Shown in pieces: positions 1 through 8,300 of a DNA stretch of 64,000 nucleotides (its first letter is position 1; every line of letters begins with the position of its first letter). Where the stretch lies: the NCBI RefSeq assembly GCF_033763495.1, contig NZ_JANRKL010000019.1:1-64000 (forward strand). Direction: 5' to 3'. A program made the position numbers and the translations under genes. The notes beneath the pieces were generated by a model that saw nothing but the letters and a program-made list of their open reading frames with translations, made no database searches and was not told the DNA's origin. The stretch is from Haliscomenobacter sp033763495 (GTDB lineage Bacteria; Bacteroidota; Bacteroidia; Chitinophagales; Saprospiraceae).

Positions 1-1
1 C

Positions 2-49
2 TCCGAACTAACCGCCTACATTCCCATTTTGGTGAAAAGGCCAAATTGA
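2..49 (+). CDS. C-terminal tail of an upstream gene (partial)
   Basis: One frame is open from the window edge to a TGA at 47-49 and ends in the peptide TAYIPILVKRPN. The stop lies seven bases before the ftsA start. The gene before ftsA in Bacteroidota division clusters is usually ftsQ, so this may be its end, but fifteen residues cannot prove it. The other two frames give either an early stop or no stop near ftsA. Confidence 0.35.
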   Translation, partial: SELTAYIPILVKRPN

Positions 50-55
50 ACATTC

Positions 56-1423
56 ATGATGGAAACAAATGCTCGCAAATCAGACGTGGTGGTAGCCGTA
101 GACATCGGCACGACCAAAGTATGTGCCATCGCGGGACGTAAGAATCAGCATGGAAAACTAGAAATTTTGGGTGTTGGTAAAGTCAACTCTGAAGGCGTAC
201 TGCGCGGAGTGGTCTCCAATATCGAAAAAACCGTTAATGCTATTTCTGAAGCAGTCATCGCCGCACGTAGAGGCGTGAACGCCAATTTCGATTGGGTTCA
301 CGTAGGTATTGCCGGCCAGCACATCAAGAGCTTGCAACACCGGGGTATCCTCATGCGCGACAACAATATTGTGGAAATCAGCCAGGAGGACATCGATCGA
401 CTGATCGGAGACATGTTCAAACTGGTGTTGCCTCCCGGAGACAAAATCATCCACGTCATTCCACAGGAATACGCGGTAGACAACGAGCAGGGCATCCTCG
501 ATCCGATCGGGATGTCGGGCGTTCGTTTGGAAGCCAATTTCCACATCATCACCGGCCAAATCGCTGCCTCTAACAACCTCTATCGTTGCGTGGAAAAATC
601 CGGTTTGCGGGTTGCCAACATGACCCTGGAGCCCATCGCTTCAGCCATGTCCGTGCTCAACGAAGAGGAACGTGAAGCAGGCGTAGCCCTGGTGGATATC
701 GGTGGCGGAACCACCGACATCACCATCTTCCAGGACGGCATCATTCGCCACACGGCAGTGATTCCATTTGGTGGTAACGTGATCACCAAAGACATCAAGG
801 AAGGCTGCACGGTGATGCCTCAACAGGCTGAAAAACTGAAAGTAAAGTTTGGTTCAGCCCTTGCCGACGAAGTATACGACAACCGCATCATTACCATTCC
901 CGGGGTGCGTGGTCGTGACCATAAAGAGATTTCGGAGAAAAACCTGGCCCGGATCATCCAGGCGCGGGTGGAAGAAATCCTCGATTATGTGGTATGGGAA
1001 ATCCGCCGTTCTGGCTATGAGCGCAAACTCATTGCCGGGATCGTCCTGACGGGCGGTGGCGCATTGCTCAGCCACATCGAAAAACTCTCCGAATACCATA
1101 CCGGTTTGCCAACCCGGATCGGCTTACCCATCGAGCCACTGGCTCATGGCTACACTGAGCAGTTGAGCAGCCCGATTTACGCTACGGCGATCGGTTTGTT
1201 GATGAAGGGCATTGAAGACCGGGAAAAAGGTCGCTTCAATGAACCTGCTACCGAGACGCCAGTCGCGGCAGTAGAAACGCCTAAGGAAAACCTGAGCACG
1301 CCTAAAGTGGCCAGTGTTGAGGAAGAAGAAGAATCCCGAACAGCACCCGGAGGACGTTGGATCGATAGCTTATTCAAAAAAACCAAGGAATGGTTCGAAG
1401 CTGAACCGGACGCGGATTTATAA
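56..1423 (+). CDS. ftsA: Cell division protein FtsA
   Basis: Actin-fold ATPase of 455 residues that tethers FtsZ filaments to the inner membrane and recruits later divisome proteins. The phosphate-1 loop VAVDIGTTKVCA is near residue 14, the phosphate-2 loop VDIGGGTTDI near residue 215, and an adenosine-type motif LTGGGALL near residue 335. The tail holds an amphipathic helix (GGRWIDSLFKKTKEWFE), the expected membrane-targeting sequence. The linker between the actin core and that helix is acidic and proline-rich. Two adjacent ATG codons (56 and 59) could both start it. ftsZ follows 34 bases later on the same strand, the classic ftsA-ftsZ order, so the two are probably co-transcribed. Confidence 0.97.
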   Translation: MMETNARKSDVVVAVDIGTTKVCAIAGRKNQHGKLEILGVGKVNSEGVLRGVVSNIEKTVNAISEAVIAARRGVNANFDWVHVGIAGQHIKSLQHRGILMRDNNIVEISQEDIDRLIGDMFKLVLPPGDKIIHVIPQEYAVDNEQGILDPIGMSGVRLEANFHIITGQIAASNNLYRCVEKSGLRVANMTLEPIASAMSVLNEEEREAGVALVDIGGGTTDITIFQDGIIRHTAVIPFGGNVITKDIKEGCTVMPQQAEKLKVKFGSALADEVYDNRIITIPGVRGRDHKEISEKNLARIIQARVEEILDYVVWEIRRSGYERKLIAGIVLTGGGALLSHIEKLSEYHTGLPTRIGLPIEPLAHGYTEQLSSPIYATAIGLLMKGIEDREKGRFNEPATETPVAAVETPKENLSTPKVASVEEEEESRTAPGGRWIDSLFKKTKEWFEAEPDADL

Positions 1424-1457
1424 ACCCAAGAGCATAATCTTAAAAAGCTCGAAAAAT

Positions 1458-2927
1458 ATGCAAGGTATGCTTTTCGATATGCCAAAAAATAAAGGCTCCA
1501 TCATCAAGGTGTTGGGCGTCGGTGGAGGCGGTAGCAATGCCGTCACACACATGTTTAAGCAAGGTATCGTTGGTGTAGATTTTGCCATCTGCAATACCGA
1601 TGTGCAGGCTATGGAAGCCAGTCCCGTTCCGATTCAGATTCCCTTGGGTACCGAAGGTTTGGGCGCAGGATCACACCCTTCCCGGGGTAAGGAAGCTTGT
1701 GAAAGCTCCATCGATGAGGTGCGCAAATACCTGGGTGACGACTGCAAAATGTTGTTCGTAACCGCTGGTATGGGTGGTGGAACCGGTACCGGTGCTGCTC
1801 CAATCATTGCCAAAACGGCCCGCGAAATGGGTATCCTCACGGTAGGTATCGTGACTTTGCCCTTCAATTTTGAAGGTCGCCGCCGGGTGATGCAGGGCGT
1901 GGAAGGACTGTCGGAGCTGCGCAAAAACGTGGATACGATCATCATCATTTCCAACGATAAACTGCGGCAGATTTATGGCAACTTGTCGGTTTCGGATGCA
2001 TTCGCCAAAGCGGACAACATCCTGACTACTGCCGCCAAAGGGATCGCCGAAATCATCACGGTTCCTGGTTATGTCAACGTGGACTTCGAAGACGTTCGCA
2101 CCGTAATGTCCAACTCTGGTATGGCCATCATGGGCACCGCCAGCGCGGAAGGTGACGACCGTGCCCGTCGGGCCGTGGATGAGGCACTGCACTCTCCATT
2201 GCTGGAAGAAAACGACATCCGGGGCGCTCGCCACATCCTGCTGAACATCACCTCAGGCCGCAAGGAAGTGACCATGGACGAAATCTTTGAGATCACCGAA
2301 TTCGTACAAGAGGAAGCGGGTTATGGCACTGACCTAATCTGGGGTAACTGCTTCGATGAGCGCCTGGGCGACAAACTCAGCGTGACCATCATCGCTACTG
2401 GCTTCAACGCACCTTCGGTGGATGAAGCAATGCCAGCCAAAGGTGACCAAAAGATCAAGGTATCTTTGGACGATGACGATGTGCGCCAAAAAAAAGACTT
2501 GGGCACAGTTCGTTATGGTTTGAAGGAAATCACTGAATCTGAGCCAGATACCCGCAAGGGTCAAAATACCGTGGAGTTCGACAACATCCGCTCCACCATC
2601 GAAAAATACCAGCGCAGCAACAAACATGGGTACGATGAGCCTTTTGTAAAAGAGGACCATGACCGGATGGAAGAGGAACGCCGCCGCCGCCAGGAAATGG
2701 AACAGCGCCGCAAGGAGCGTTTGCGCAGTGAGATCAATCCACAGAAGTTGAACAATCCACAGATGGTCAACAACATGGAAGGTGAACCTGCCTATCTGCG
2801 CCGCGGCATCCACCTCGACGACGTACCCGCTGCCAACGAACAGGCCTTCTCCCGCTGGACCATCAGCGACGATGAAGAACTCGACATCTCCGAACGCAAT
2901 GCTTTTTTAGACGATAATGTTGACTAG
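1458..2927 (+). CDS. ftsZ: Cell division protein FtsZ
   Basis: Tubulin-like GTPase (489 residues) that forms the Z ring. The tubulin signature GMGGGTGTGAAP lies near residue 100 and the N-terminal glycine loop VGGGGSNAV near residue 19. I start it at the ATG at 1458 (MQGMLFDMPKNKG): the open frame extends upstream, but that extension overlaps the end of ftsA and reads as out-of-frame ftsA sequence. The long tail has a basic helix rich in Arg and Glu, a PAYLRRGI motif, and ends in FLDDNVD. In Bacteroidota FtsZ the protein characteristically ends in such a FLxDNVD peptide, which supports the phylum call. Core and tail lengths are normal. Confidence 0.98.
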   Translation: MQGMLFDMPKNKGSIIKVLGVGGGGSNAVTHMFKQGIVGVDFAICNTDVQAMEASPVPIQIPLGTEGLGAGSHPSRGKEACESSIDEVRKYLGDDCKMLFVTAGMGGGTGTGAAPIIAKTAREMGILTVGIVTLPFNFEGRRRVMQGVEGLSELRKNVDTIIIISNDKLRQIYGNLSVSDAFAKADNILTTAAKGIAEIITVPGYVNVDFEDVRTVMSNSGMAIMGTASAEGDDRARRAVDEALHSPLLEENDIRGARHILLNITSGRKEVTMDEIFEITEFVQEEAGYGTDLIWGNCFDERLGDKLSVTIIATGFNAPSVDEAMPAKGDQKIKVSLDDDDVRQKKDLGTVRYGLKEITESEPDTRKGQNTVEFDNIRSTIEKYQRSNKHGYDEPFVKEDHDRMEEERRRRQEMEQRRKERLRSEINPQKLNNPQMVNNMEGEPAYLRRGIHLDDVPAANEQAFSRWTISDDEELDISERNAFLDDNVD

Positions 2928-2995
2928 CGTTATTGTGACGTACTAGTCCTTTTCATTTTTTCTTTTTTGTTTTCCATCATGTAAGCGACACTTTT

Positions 2996-3037
2996 AAAAT
3001 GCCTGGCAAGGGGAACTTTGCTGGGCATTTTGTTTTT
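2996..3037 (+). terminator. Probable terminator after ftsZ
   Basis: An imperfect hairpin pairs AAAATGCC..GGCAA with TTGC..GGCATTTT, with a two-base internal bulge, and is followed by TGTTTTTTTG. It sits about 70 bases after the ftsZ stop, where a rho-independent terminator for the division operon would be expected. Confidence 0.6.
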
Positions 3038-3085
3038 TTGCTTTTCGATTTATTTGGAAATAACTTGAGCAATAATTATTAGCTC

Positions 3086-3628
3086 GTGAATAAAGAACTG
3101 GATTTAGACCAAATCACCACCCTCAACGCCCTCGCCCCCGGCTACGCCACCGCCATGCTCGAAGCCGCCGCTGTATGTATGGATGACCAAAACCATCTAT
3201 CCGGCACAGTCCTACCCGTCACCATCAACGAACGTGGGGATAAAAACAATATCCAGCTCCATTGGACTTTGGAAATTTCAGAAAATATCCGCAAATCGTA
3301 CCAAGAACCCAGCCGTACCACCGATTACGGCACCATGTGCATCGCGGTCTTGCTCAGTACCATTTTAGTAAAAAATTGTAGTGCAGTGGAACCAACCATG
3401 GGCAATAATGGTTTTGATTTCTACCTCTGTGATGAAGAGGACGAATACAATTTTTACCTGGCGCGTTTGGAAGTGTCGGGTATTCGCAAGGAGAGCAAAA
3501 CCAATACCGTAGAAAAAAGAGTGGCGATCAAAAAACAACAGACCAAGCGATCGGATAATTCCGGTTTGCCTGCGTATATTTGTGTAACCGAGTTTGGAAC
3601 ACCAAAAGCTTCCTACGTAAAAAAATGA
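3086..3628 (+). CDS. Hypothetical protein, first gene of an overlapping pair
   Basis: 180 residues, not recognised. The start is a GTG at 3086 (VNKELDLDQITT, initiating Met), the first in-frame start after the ftsZ terminator. There is no signal peptide or membrane segment. The C-terminal third is basic (KRVAIKKQQTKR). The middle holds an acidic patch, CDEEDEYNF. Its stop codon overlaps the next start in an ATGA, so the two proteins are likely translated together and may work together. Confidence 0.75.
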   Translation: MNKELDLDQITTLNALAPGYATAMLEAAAVCMDDQNHLSGTVLPVTINERGDKNNIQLHWTLEISENIRKSYQEPSRTTDYGTMCIAVLLSTILVKNCSAVEPTMGNNGFDFYLCDEEDEYNFYLARLEVSGIRKESKTNTVEKRVAIKKQQTKRSDNSGLPAYICVTEFGTPKASYVKK

Positions 3629-4206
3629 CACAAACAGCACGTCAATTGCGCAGCACCCACCGTCAGGCCAACCTCCTGGCCCAGGAAGCTTGGATGGCCA
3701 AGGAGAAAGGACAGTTTGATCGTTCTTTAGACTTGTACCAAAAAGCTTACCAACTGGAAAAAGAGGTTGCTCAGGGGTATCTGGAATTGTTGGACGCAGA
3801 ACCCACCCGCTCCATCATCCTCAAAAGTGCCGCCGTTCTGGCTAAGGAATGCGGCCAGTTGCGCGAAGCCGAAAAGTGGTTGAGCCATGCCCTAAGTGGG
3901 AATCCTTCGGAAGAAATTGCCGCAGAATTGCGCGCCTTGTTCAAAGAAATCAACAAAAAGCACCACAAATCCACTGGAACTGCCAAAGTTGAAAAAGGCA
4001 TCTTGCGCGTGGTAGAAGGGATTTTGGGCATGGTCGACTCCACCAAACACCGCATCGGCGTAGATGCTGCCGATGGCCGGGTGAAAATCCAGGTGCCACA
4101 GGAAGCCAACGATATGGTGTTGAAATACATTGACAACCAAGTGAAGGTGACTTACCAGGTGGAAGGTCGTAGGAAATGGTTAAAGCAGATTCAGAAGGCA
4201 GGGTGA
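3625..4206 (+). CDS. TPR-like hypothetical protein
   Basis: 193 residues, starting at the ATG that overlaps the previous stop (ATGA at 3625-3628). Residues 15-110 read as two or three degenerate tetratricopeptide helices (AWMAKEKGQFDRSLDLYQKA, then a similar pair near AKECGQLREAEKWLSHAL). The C-terminal part (from about 120) is a small alpha/beta-looking unit unrelated to TPR. Cytoplasmic, no signal peptide. Function unknown; the tight coupling suggests it is a partner of the preceding protein. Confidence 0.75.
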   Translation: MTQTARQLRSTHRQANLLAQEAWMAKEKGQFDRSLDLYQKAYQLEKEVAQGYLELLDAEPTRSIILKSAAVLAKECGQLREAEKWLSHALSGNPSEEIAAELRALFKEINKKHHKSTGTAKVEKGILRVVEGILGMVDSTKHRIGVDAADGRVKIQVPQEANDMVLKYIDNQVKVTYQVEGRRKWLKQIQKAG

Positions 4207-4244
4207 ATAGTGAAAAGTGAATAGCAAAAATTAAACTCCACCAT

Positions 4245-4820
4245 ATGATCTCCTCCATCCTTTTTCCTATCATCCTGTTCTTTTATGCCAATCCAACACA
4301 AAAAAAGCCCCTTATTCCCGACCCCGAATTCCTCACCATCACCATCGACGGTGTCACCTGGACTGCCGAAGATGTACACGTCCCTATCCCTGGCAGCAAA
4401 TGCCTGGATAGCACCTGCCAACAGGTACTTTATTCCTGGAAAGAAGCCAAACAACTGGACGAACAGCTAACTGGCTGGCGCTTGCCGACCTGGAAAGATT
4501 GGCGCAAACTGGAACGCCACTTTGGTTCTGGCCTGGTGGAAGAACATGGCTTGGTGAGGGTAGGAAAAGAAGTCAAAGCAGGCTTGAACATCACCTCATT
4601 CCCTGGCGTGTATTCAGAAGGACAGCTTGGTCAGGTGGGCGAGGAAAATGCATACTGGGTGAAACCTGCTACAGAGGTAGTGGAAGCAGATGGTAGTGTC
4701 CAAATTTTCCAAAAGCATTTTTATGGTCCAAAATCAGAAAAGAAGGATCAAATTTGGCCTTTTATCTCTGATGCGGAAAGTAATCTTAAATGCTCGGTTC
4801 GGCTAATTAAAGTAGAATAG
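4245..4820 (+). CDS. FISUMP-like exported protein
   Basis: 191 residues with a short hydrophobic N-terminus (MISSILFPIILFFY) that can act as a signal peptide. The body resembles the Fibrobacter succinogenes major paralogous (FISUMP) domain: DGVTWTAEDV corresponds to the usual W-M-A-E-N-L element, and LYSWKEAKQL...GWRLPTWKDWRKL to the LYTW...GWRLPT..DW element. In this family the domain is found in surface or exported proteins of Bacteroidota and Fibrobacteres; its biochemical role is unclear. It ends 38 bases before the convergent HxlR gene. Confidence 0.7.
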   Translation: MISSILFPIILFFYANPTQKKPLIPDPEFLTITIDGVTWTAEDVHVPIPGSKCLDSTCQQVLYSWKEAKQLDEQLTGWRLPTWKDWRKLERHFGSGLVEEHGLVRVGKEVKAGLNITSFPGVYSEGQLGQVGEENAYWVKPATEVVEADGSVQIFQKHFYGPKSEKKDQIWPFISDAESNLKCSVRLIKVE

Positions 4821-4854
4821 ATTTGAATGGGTTTGATAATCAGAATCGAATCTA
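4818..4854. terminator. Short hairpin between convergent genes
   Basis: TAGATTTGA (4818-4826, which begins with the stop codon of the upstream gene) pairs with TCGAATCTA (4846-4854), one mismatch. It lies in the 38-base space between two convergent genes and may stop transcription in both directions. No long T-run follows, so this is tentative. Confidence 0.35.
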
Positions 4855-4858
4855 ATAA

Positions 4859-5197
4859 TTACCCCTCCGCCTCCTTCATCAACCCCAGCCCATACTCCCT
4901 GATCCGTGTAATCAGCTCAATACTCCCTTTGCCTTTTTCCGTCAAACTATATTCCGTTTTTGGAGGCACCACCGCGTACACCTTCCGGTCGATGTAGCCA
5001 TCTTCCTCCAACTCCCGCAATTGAGAGGTCAACATTTTATCCGAAATATGGGGAATGTCGCGGCGCAGTTCACTGTAGCGCAAGGTATTGAATTGTAGGC
5101 GCCAGAGGATGGGCATTTTCCACACCCCACCCAGTTGCTCCATCACCAATTGTACCGGATTATAATACACTTTTCCTTTGTAAATAAAATCTGGCAT
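4859..5197 (-). CDS. HxlR-family transcriptional regulator
   Basis: 112 residues, the usual size. A winged helix-turn-helix of the HxlR/MarR type: LGGVWKMPILWRLQFNTLRYSELRRDIPHISDKMLTSQLRELEEDGYI is the canonical DNA-binding core, followed by the wing PPKTEYSLTEKG. HxlR proteins are small dimeric regulators that often sense electrophiles or redox change and control a divergent gene. Here the divergent neighbour starts at 5371 and encodes a DJ-1/hydrolase fusion, and an inverted repeat in the space between could be the operator. Confidence 0.9.
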   Translation of the reverse strand: MPDFIYKGKVYYNPVQLVMEQLGGVWKMPILWRLQFNTLRYSELRRDIPHISDKMLTSQLRELEEDGYIDRKVYAVVPPKTEYSLTEKGKGSIELITRIREYGLGLMKEAEG

Positions 5198-5270
5198 GCT
5201 GAAAGGATTGGTATTGGGGCAAAAATAAGCACTTATTTTTTATCGCCCTTCGATTCGTCCATACTTACCA

Positions 5271-5291
5271 AAAAGTGTGTATCGCACTTTT
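5271..5291. promoter_or_regulatory. Putative HxlR operator
   Basis: AAAAGTG (5271-5277) and CACTTTT (5285-5291) form a perfect inverted repeat around a seven-base centre. It lies in the 173-base space between the divergent HxlR gene and the fusion gene at 5371, about 80 bases from each start. Placement and symmetry fit a dimeric regulator; binding is inferred. Confidence 0.45.
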
Positions 5292-5370
5292 GGGTTAAAC
5301 ACTTTACAAAGGTAGGTATAAGCTGGAATTTTGTGGAGACTTTTTAACCCACTAGACAAATTCCGAATCA

Positions 5371-6882
5371 ATGAAAAAGATCATCCTTGTTGTTTTTGCC
5401 TCACTATTCCTGATTCCAAGCTTTGCCCAACACAATGCCGGAAACAATGGCAAAGTGTTGATGATTGCCTCCAACCCCTCGGTGAGCAAACAAACTGGCT
5501 GGCCCATCGGCGTGTGGTACGCCGAGTTGGCGCACCCGTACTGGGTATTTAGCGAAGCCGGATACAGCGTTGATATTGCCTCCCCGGAAGGTGGCGAAAT
5601 CAAATTTGACGGATTCAGCGATCCCGAAGACCCCAGCCAATACGCAGCCTTTGATTACGTTTCACTGGGTTTTAAAAAAGACCCCGCTAAAATGGCTTTG
5701 ACCAAAAACACCCTCAAATTGTCTACGGTCAATCCACAAGATTACAAAGCCATCTTTGTATGTGGTGGGCAGGGGCCGATGTATACTTTTTACGAAAACA
5801 CCGAGCTGCACCAGTTTTTTGTCAATTTTTACCAAACTGGCAAACCCACGGCGGCCATTTGCCACGGCACCTGTATTTTAATCAAAGCCAAATTGCCCAA
5901 TGGCAAGTACCTGGTGGAAGGCAAACGGTGGACGGGTTTTGCCTCCAGCGAAGAACAATACGCCGACAACTACGTAGGCCAACAAATCCAGCCCTTCCGC
6001 ATCGAAGACCTGGCGCGCAAAATGCCCAACAGCAAGTACGAGTGTGGGGCACCCTTTTCCGCCTATGCAGTTAAAGACGGCAACCTGATCACCGGCCAGC
6101 AACAAAATAGTGGCGAGGCTGCGGCCAAACTGGTGCTCAAAGCCCTGGAGGAAGACAAAAAACGCTATCCCACCTATGTTCTGGTTCATGGGGCCTGGGC
6201 CGATGAAAGCGCCTGGGGTTTTGTCCGCAATGACCTGGCCAAACGCGCCAATGTGGTGGTAGTCAATTTGCCTGCACACGGCATTGACCTGACTCCTGCC
6301 AACCAGGTTTCCCTGGCTGCTTACGTCAAAACCGTCAGCAACGCCATCAATGCCCAAACGGGTAAAGTGATTTTGGTGGCCCATAGCATGGCGGGGATAG
6401 TGGCTTCGCAGGTTGCTGAAAATTTGACCGCTAAAATTGACAAGATCATCTACGTCAGCGCATACCTGCCCCGCAATGGTGAAGATTTGTTGACTTTGTC
6501 CAAAAAGGATTCAGAAAGCAAAGTAGGAGGCGCGCTGGAATTCAACGCAAATTATTCAGCGGCGAGCATCAAAAAAGACCTGATTGCCCCTGCTGTATGC
6601 GCCGATTGTCCCGATTTTATGAAAGAAGCACTGGTCAAATACCACAAAGCGGAACCTGCCAAACCACTGGGTGAAAAGGTTGTTTTGACGGCCAAAAACT
6701 TTGGCGCGGTGCCCAAATATTACATCCACACCAGCAAGGACGCCGCCGTGGGCTACGAACTGCAACAACAAATGGTGAAGGCCAATGGAAGCATCAAAAA
6801 GACCTTCACCATGGCCACTTCCCACTTGCCTTTTGTGGTCAATCCGGGCGAATTTTTGGGCATTCTCACCAGCATCAATTAA
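5371..6882 (+). CDS. Exported DJ-1/PfpI domain fused to an alpha/beta hydrolase
   Basis: 503 residues. A signal peptide (MKKIILVVFASLFLIPSFAQ) is followed by a DJ-1/PfpI domain (about 25-265) with the nucleophile elbow AAICHGTCIL, whose Cys is the family's reactive residue. From about 268 a second domain begins with VLVHGAWADESAW and has the nucleophilic-serine motif VAHSMAGIV, then a late His in TSHLPFV: an alpha/beta hydrolase resembling plant-type esterase/hydroxynitrile lyase folds. DJ-1 proteins act on reactive carbonyls or as chaperones, the second domain on an ester or amide. The two are normally separate proteins. The signal peptide places both outside the cytoplasm, probably in the periplasm. 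It is divergent from an HxlR regulator, and the next gene starts one base after its stop. Confidence 0.85.
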   Translation: MKKIILVVFASLFLIPSFAQHNAGNNGKVLMIASNPSVSKQTGWPIGVWYAELAHPYWVFSEAGYSVDIASPEGGEIKFDGFSDPEDPSQYAAFDYVSLGFKKDPAKMALTKNTLKLSTVNPQDYKAIFVCGGQGPMYTFYENTELHQFFVNFYQTGKPTAAICHGTCILIKAKLPNGKYLVEGKRWTGFASSEEQYADNYVGQQIQPFRIEDLARKMPNSKYECGAPFSAYAVKDGNLITGQQQNSGEAAAKLVLKALEEDKKRYPTYVLVHGAWADESAWGFVRNDLAKRANVVVVNLPAHGIDLTPANQVSLAAYVKTVSNAINAQTGKVILVAHSMAGIVASQVAENLTAKIDKIIYVSAYLPRNGEDLLTLSKKDSESKVGGALEFNANYSAASIKKDLIAPAVCADCPDFMKEALVKYHKAEPAKPLGEKVVLTAKNFGAVPKYYIHTSKDAAVGYELQQQMVKANGSIKKTFTMATSHLPFVVNPGEFLGILTSIN

Positions 6883-6883
6883 G

Positions 6884-7543
6884 ATGAAATACCTGAAATC
6901 TTTAAGTTTGGCATTGGTGTTGTTCCTGATCGGGAGCAATGCCAGTGCCCAAATCCCGGTGGAAATTTTACTCGGGCATGAAAAGACCAGCTTCGACTTG
7001 ATGTTTTTTAAATACCTCAAGAAGCACGATGGCAACAACTCCCGGGTTTTGTTTTTCAACCGCAACCGCGCCAGCGTCGATTACCGCCAAACTTCCAGCG
7101 CATACTTGCCCCAGTTTGGGTTTACCGAAGCCCTATCTTACAACCATCCGGACTGGAAGGGCTTTGCTCCGGTAGTGGTGGCGCAGTTACTCAATCGGGG
7201 GATTTATCCCAAAGCGGGCCTGCAGTACGCCAAACTGGCCAAAGATTTTACATTCTTCAGCTGGGTGGTAGCCGAGTTACAGACGGAGCCGAATGTTGAC
7301 TTTTTTGTGCTGACCCGCTATACACCGCCACTTTCGGAACGCTTACATTTGTATACCCAGCTGGAATTGGTCAATGCTTTTCCGGCGGTGGAAAACAAAA
7401 CATTTAGCCTGATTCAACGGTTTAGACTTGGGCTAAAAGCAAAGGATTGGCAGTACGGCCTGGGGGCGGACTTCAGTCAAAACGGCCGAAATACCTGGAC
7501 CAATACGGACAACCTTGGCCTCTTTTTGCGCCATGAATTTTAA
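6884..7543 (+). CDS. Exported hypothetical protein (possible outer-membrane barrel)
   Basis: 219 residues, start at the ATG one base after the preceding stop, with a clear signal peptide (LALVLFLIGSNASAQ). The mature part is rich in aromatic, alternating segments and ends in LFLRHEF, a terminal aromatic typical of outer-membrane beta-barrels. No specific family is recognised. It is probably in one operon with the DJ-1/hydrolase fusion and might give it a surface or substrate-uptake partner. Confidence 0.7.
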   Translation: MKYLKSLSLALVLFLIGSNASAQIPVEILLGHEKTSFDLMFFKYLKKHDGNNSRVLFFNRNRASVDYRQTSSAYLPQFGFTEALSYNHPDWKGFAPVVVAQLLNRGIYPKAGLQYAKLAKDFTFFSWVVAELQTEPNVDFFVLTRYTPPLSERLHLYTQLELVNAFPAVENKTFSLIQRFRLGLKAKDWQYGLGADFSQNGRNTWTNTDNLGLFLRHEF

Positions 7544-7570
7544 TCAAACAGCTTCTAAAAGACGTAGCAT

Positions 7571-8203
7571 ATGACCCTCGCATTCATCGGCATCGGCAAT
7601 GTAGGTTTTGCCCTCGCCAACCGACTCCAACACCACGGCCACCAAATCATCATCGCCCATCCGGACGGCAACTCGGATAGCGTCCGCGAGGCACTGGCGC
7701 ATAACCCTCATTGGCCGGTTCAGCCCCTGCAGGTGGCCATCGATGCAGCCGACGTAGTGTTTGTGGCTACCCCCTTCAAGGCCGTCTCGGAATTACTGAG
7801 TGGATTGCAGTTCAAGGGAAAAACGCTCATCGATTGCACGAACCCCGTCGGTCCTGGCGTTTCCCACGGCCTCAAGAGTGAACGTTCAGGCGCGGAAGTC
7901 GTTCAGGAATTGGCACCCGATGCCCATGTGGTCAAGGCCTACACGATCTATGGCTACGAGAACCTGGAGAACAGCAGTTTCCCCGAGTACGCTATAAAAA
8001 CCGCCATGTTTATTTGTGGAAATGATGCTGACGCGAAAGCCCAAGTCACCCAGCTCAATACTGACTTGGGTTTCGAAACCCTCGACACGGGTGCATTAAG
8101 TCAGGCCCTGCACCTGGAGCACATGACCCTGTTGTGGGTGAAAATGGTAAGGATGGGTGGGAAGTCGCCGAGGATGGTGTGGAGCGTTTTGAAGGAAAGA
8201 TGA
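7571..8203 (+). CDS. NAD(P)-binding protein, F420-dependent NADP-reductase-like
   Basis: 210 residues. It opens with the Rossmann motif AFIGIGNVGFALA and continues in the pattern of the NADP-reductase/coenzyme-F420-dependent family (DVVFVATPFKAV, LIDCTNPVGPG, VVKAYTIYGYENL). Such proteins reduce or oxidise small substrates with NAD(P)H; Bacteroidota generally lack F420, so the real cofactor partner is probably another hydride acceptor. No signal peptide. It ends inside the arm of a large inverted repeat that separates it from the convergent etfA. Confidence 0.8.
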   Translation: MTLAFIGIGNVGFALANRLQHHGHQIIIAHPDGNSDSVREALAHNPHWPVQPLQVAIDAADVVFVATPFKAVSELLSGLQFKGKTLIDCTNPVGPGVSHGLKSERSGAEVVQELAPDAHVVKAYTIYGYENLENSSFPEYAIKTAMFICGNDADAKAQVTQLNTDLGFETLDTGALSQALHLEHMTLLWVKMVRMGGKSPRMVWSVLKER

Positions 8204-8300
8204 GAGATGAAAGATGAAATAGGCTACCGCAGAGATTTAGACAAGGTCATCGTCAAAAACGCTGCGGTAGCCTCTTTCATCTCTCATCTTTCATCTCTCA
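8201..8300. repeat. Nested inverted repeat between convergent genes (family 1)
   Basis: The core pairs AGGCTACCGCAG (8221-8232) with CTGCGGTAGCC (8262-8272); outside it, arms made of the words GATGAGAGATGAAAGATG and their complement extend the pairing to 8201 and 8300. The stop codons of both flanking convergent genes (8201-8203 and 8298-8300) lie within the arms. The core words GCTACCGCAG, GA(T/C)TTAGAC and CTGCGGTAGC recur in the element at 27502-27659. Likely a bidirectional terminator and a dispersed repeat. Confidence 0.8.

Noticed and set aside
1314..1457. N-terminal extension of FtsZ
   Set aside because: It overlaps ftsA out of frame and has no resemblance to FtsZ; the ATG at 1458 gives the normal N-terminus.
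3086..4206. Toxin-antitoxin pair
   Set aside because: Overlap and size fit loosely, but no toxin or DNA-binding motif is visible in either protein.
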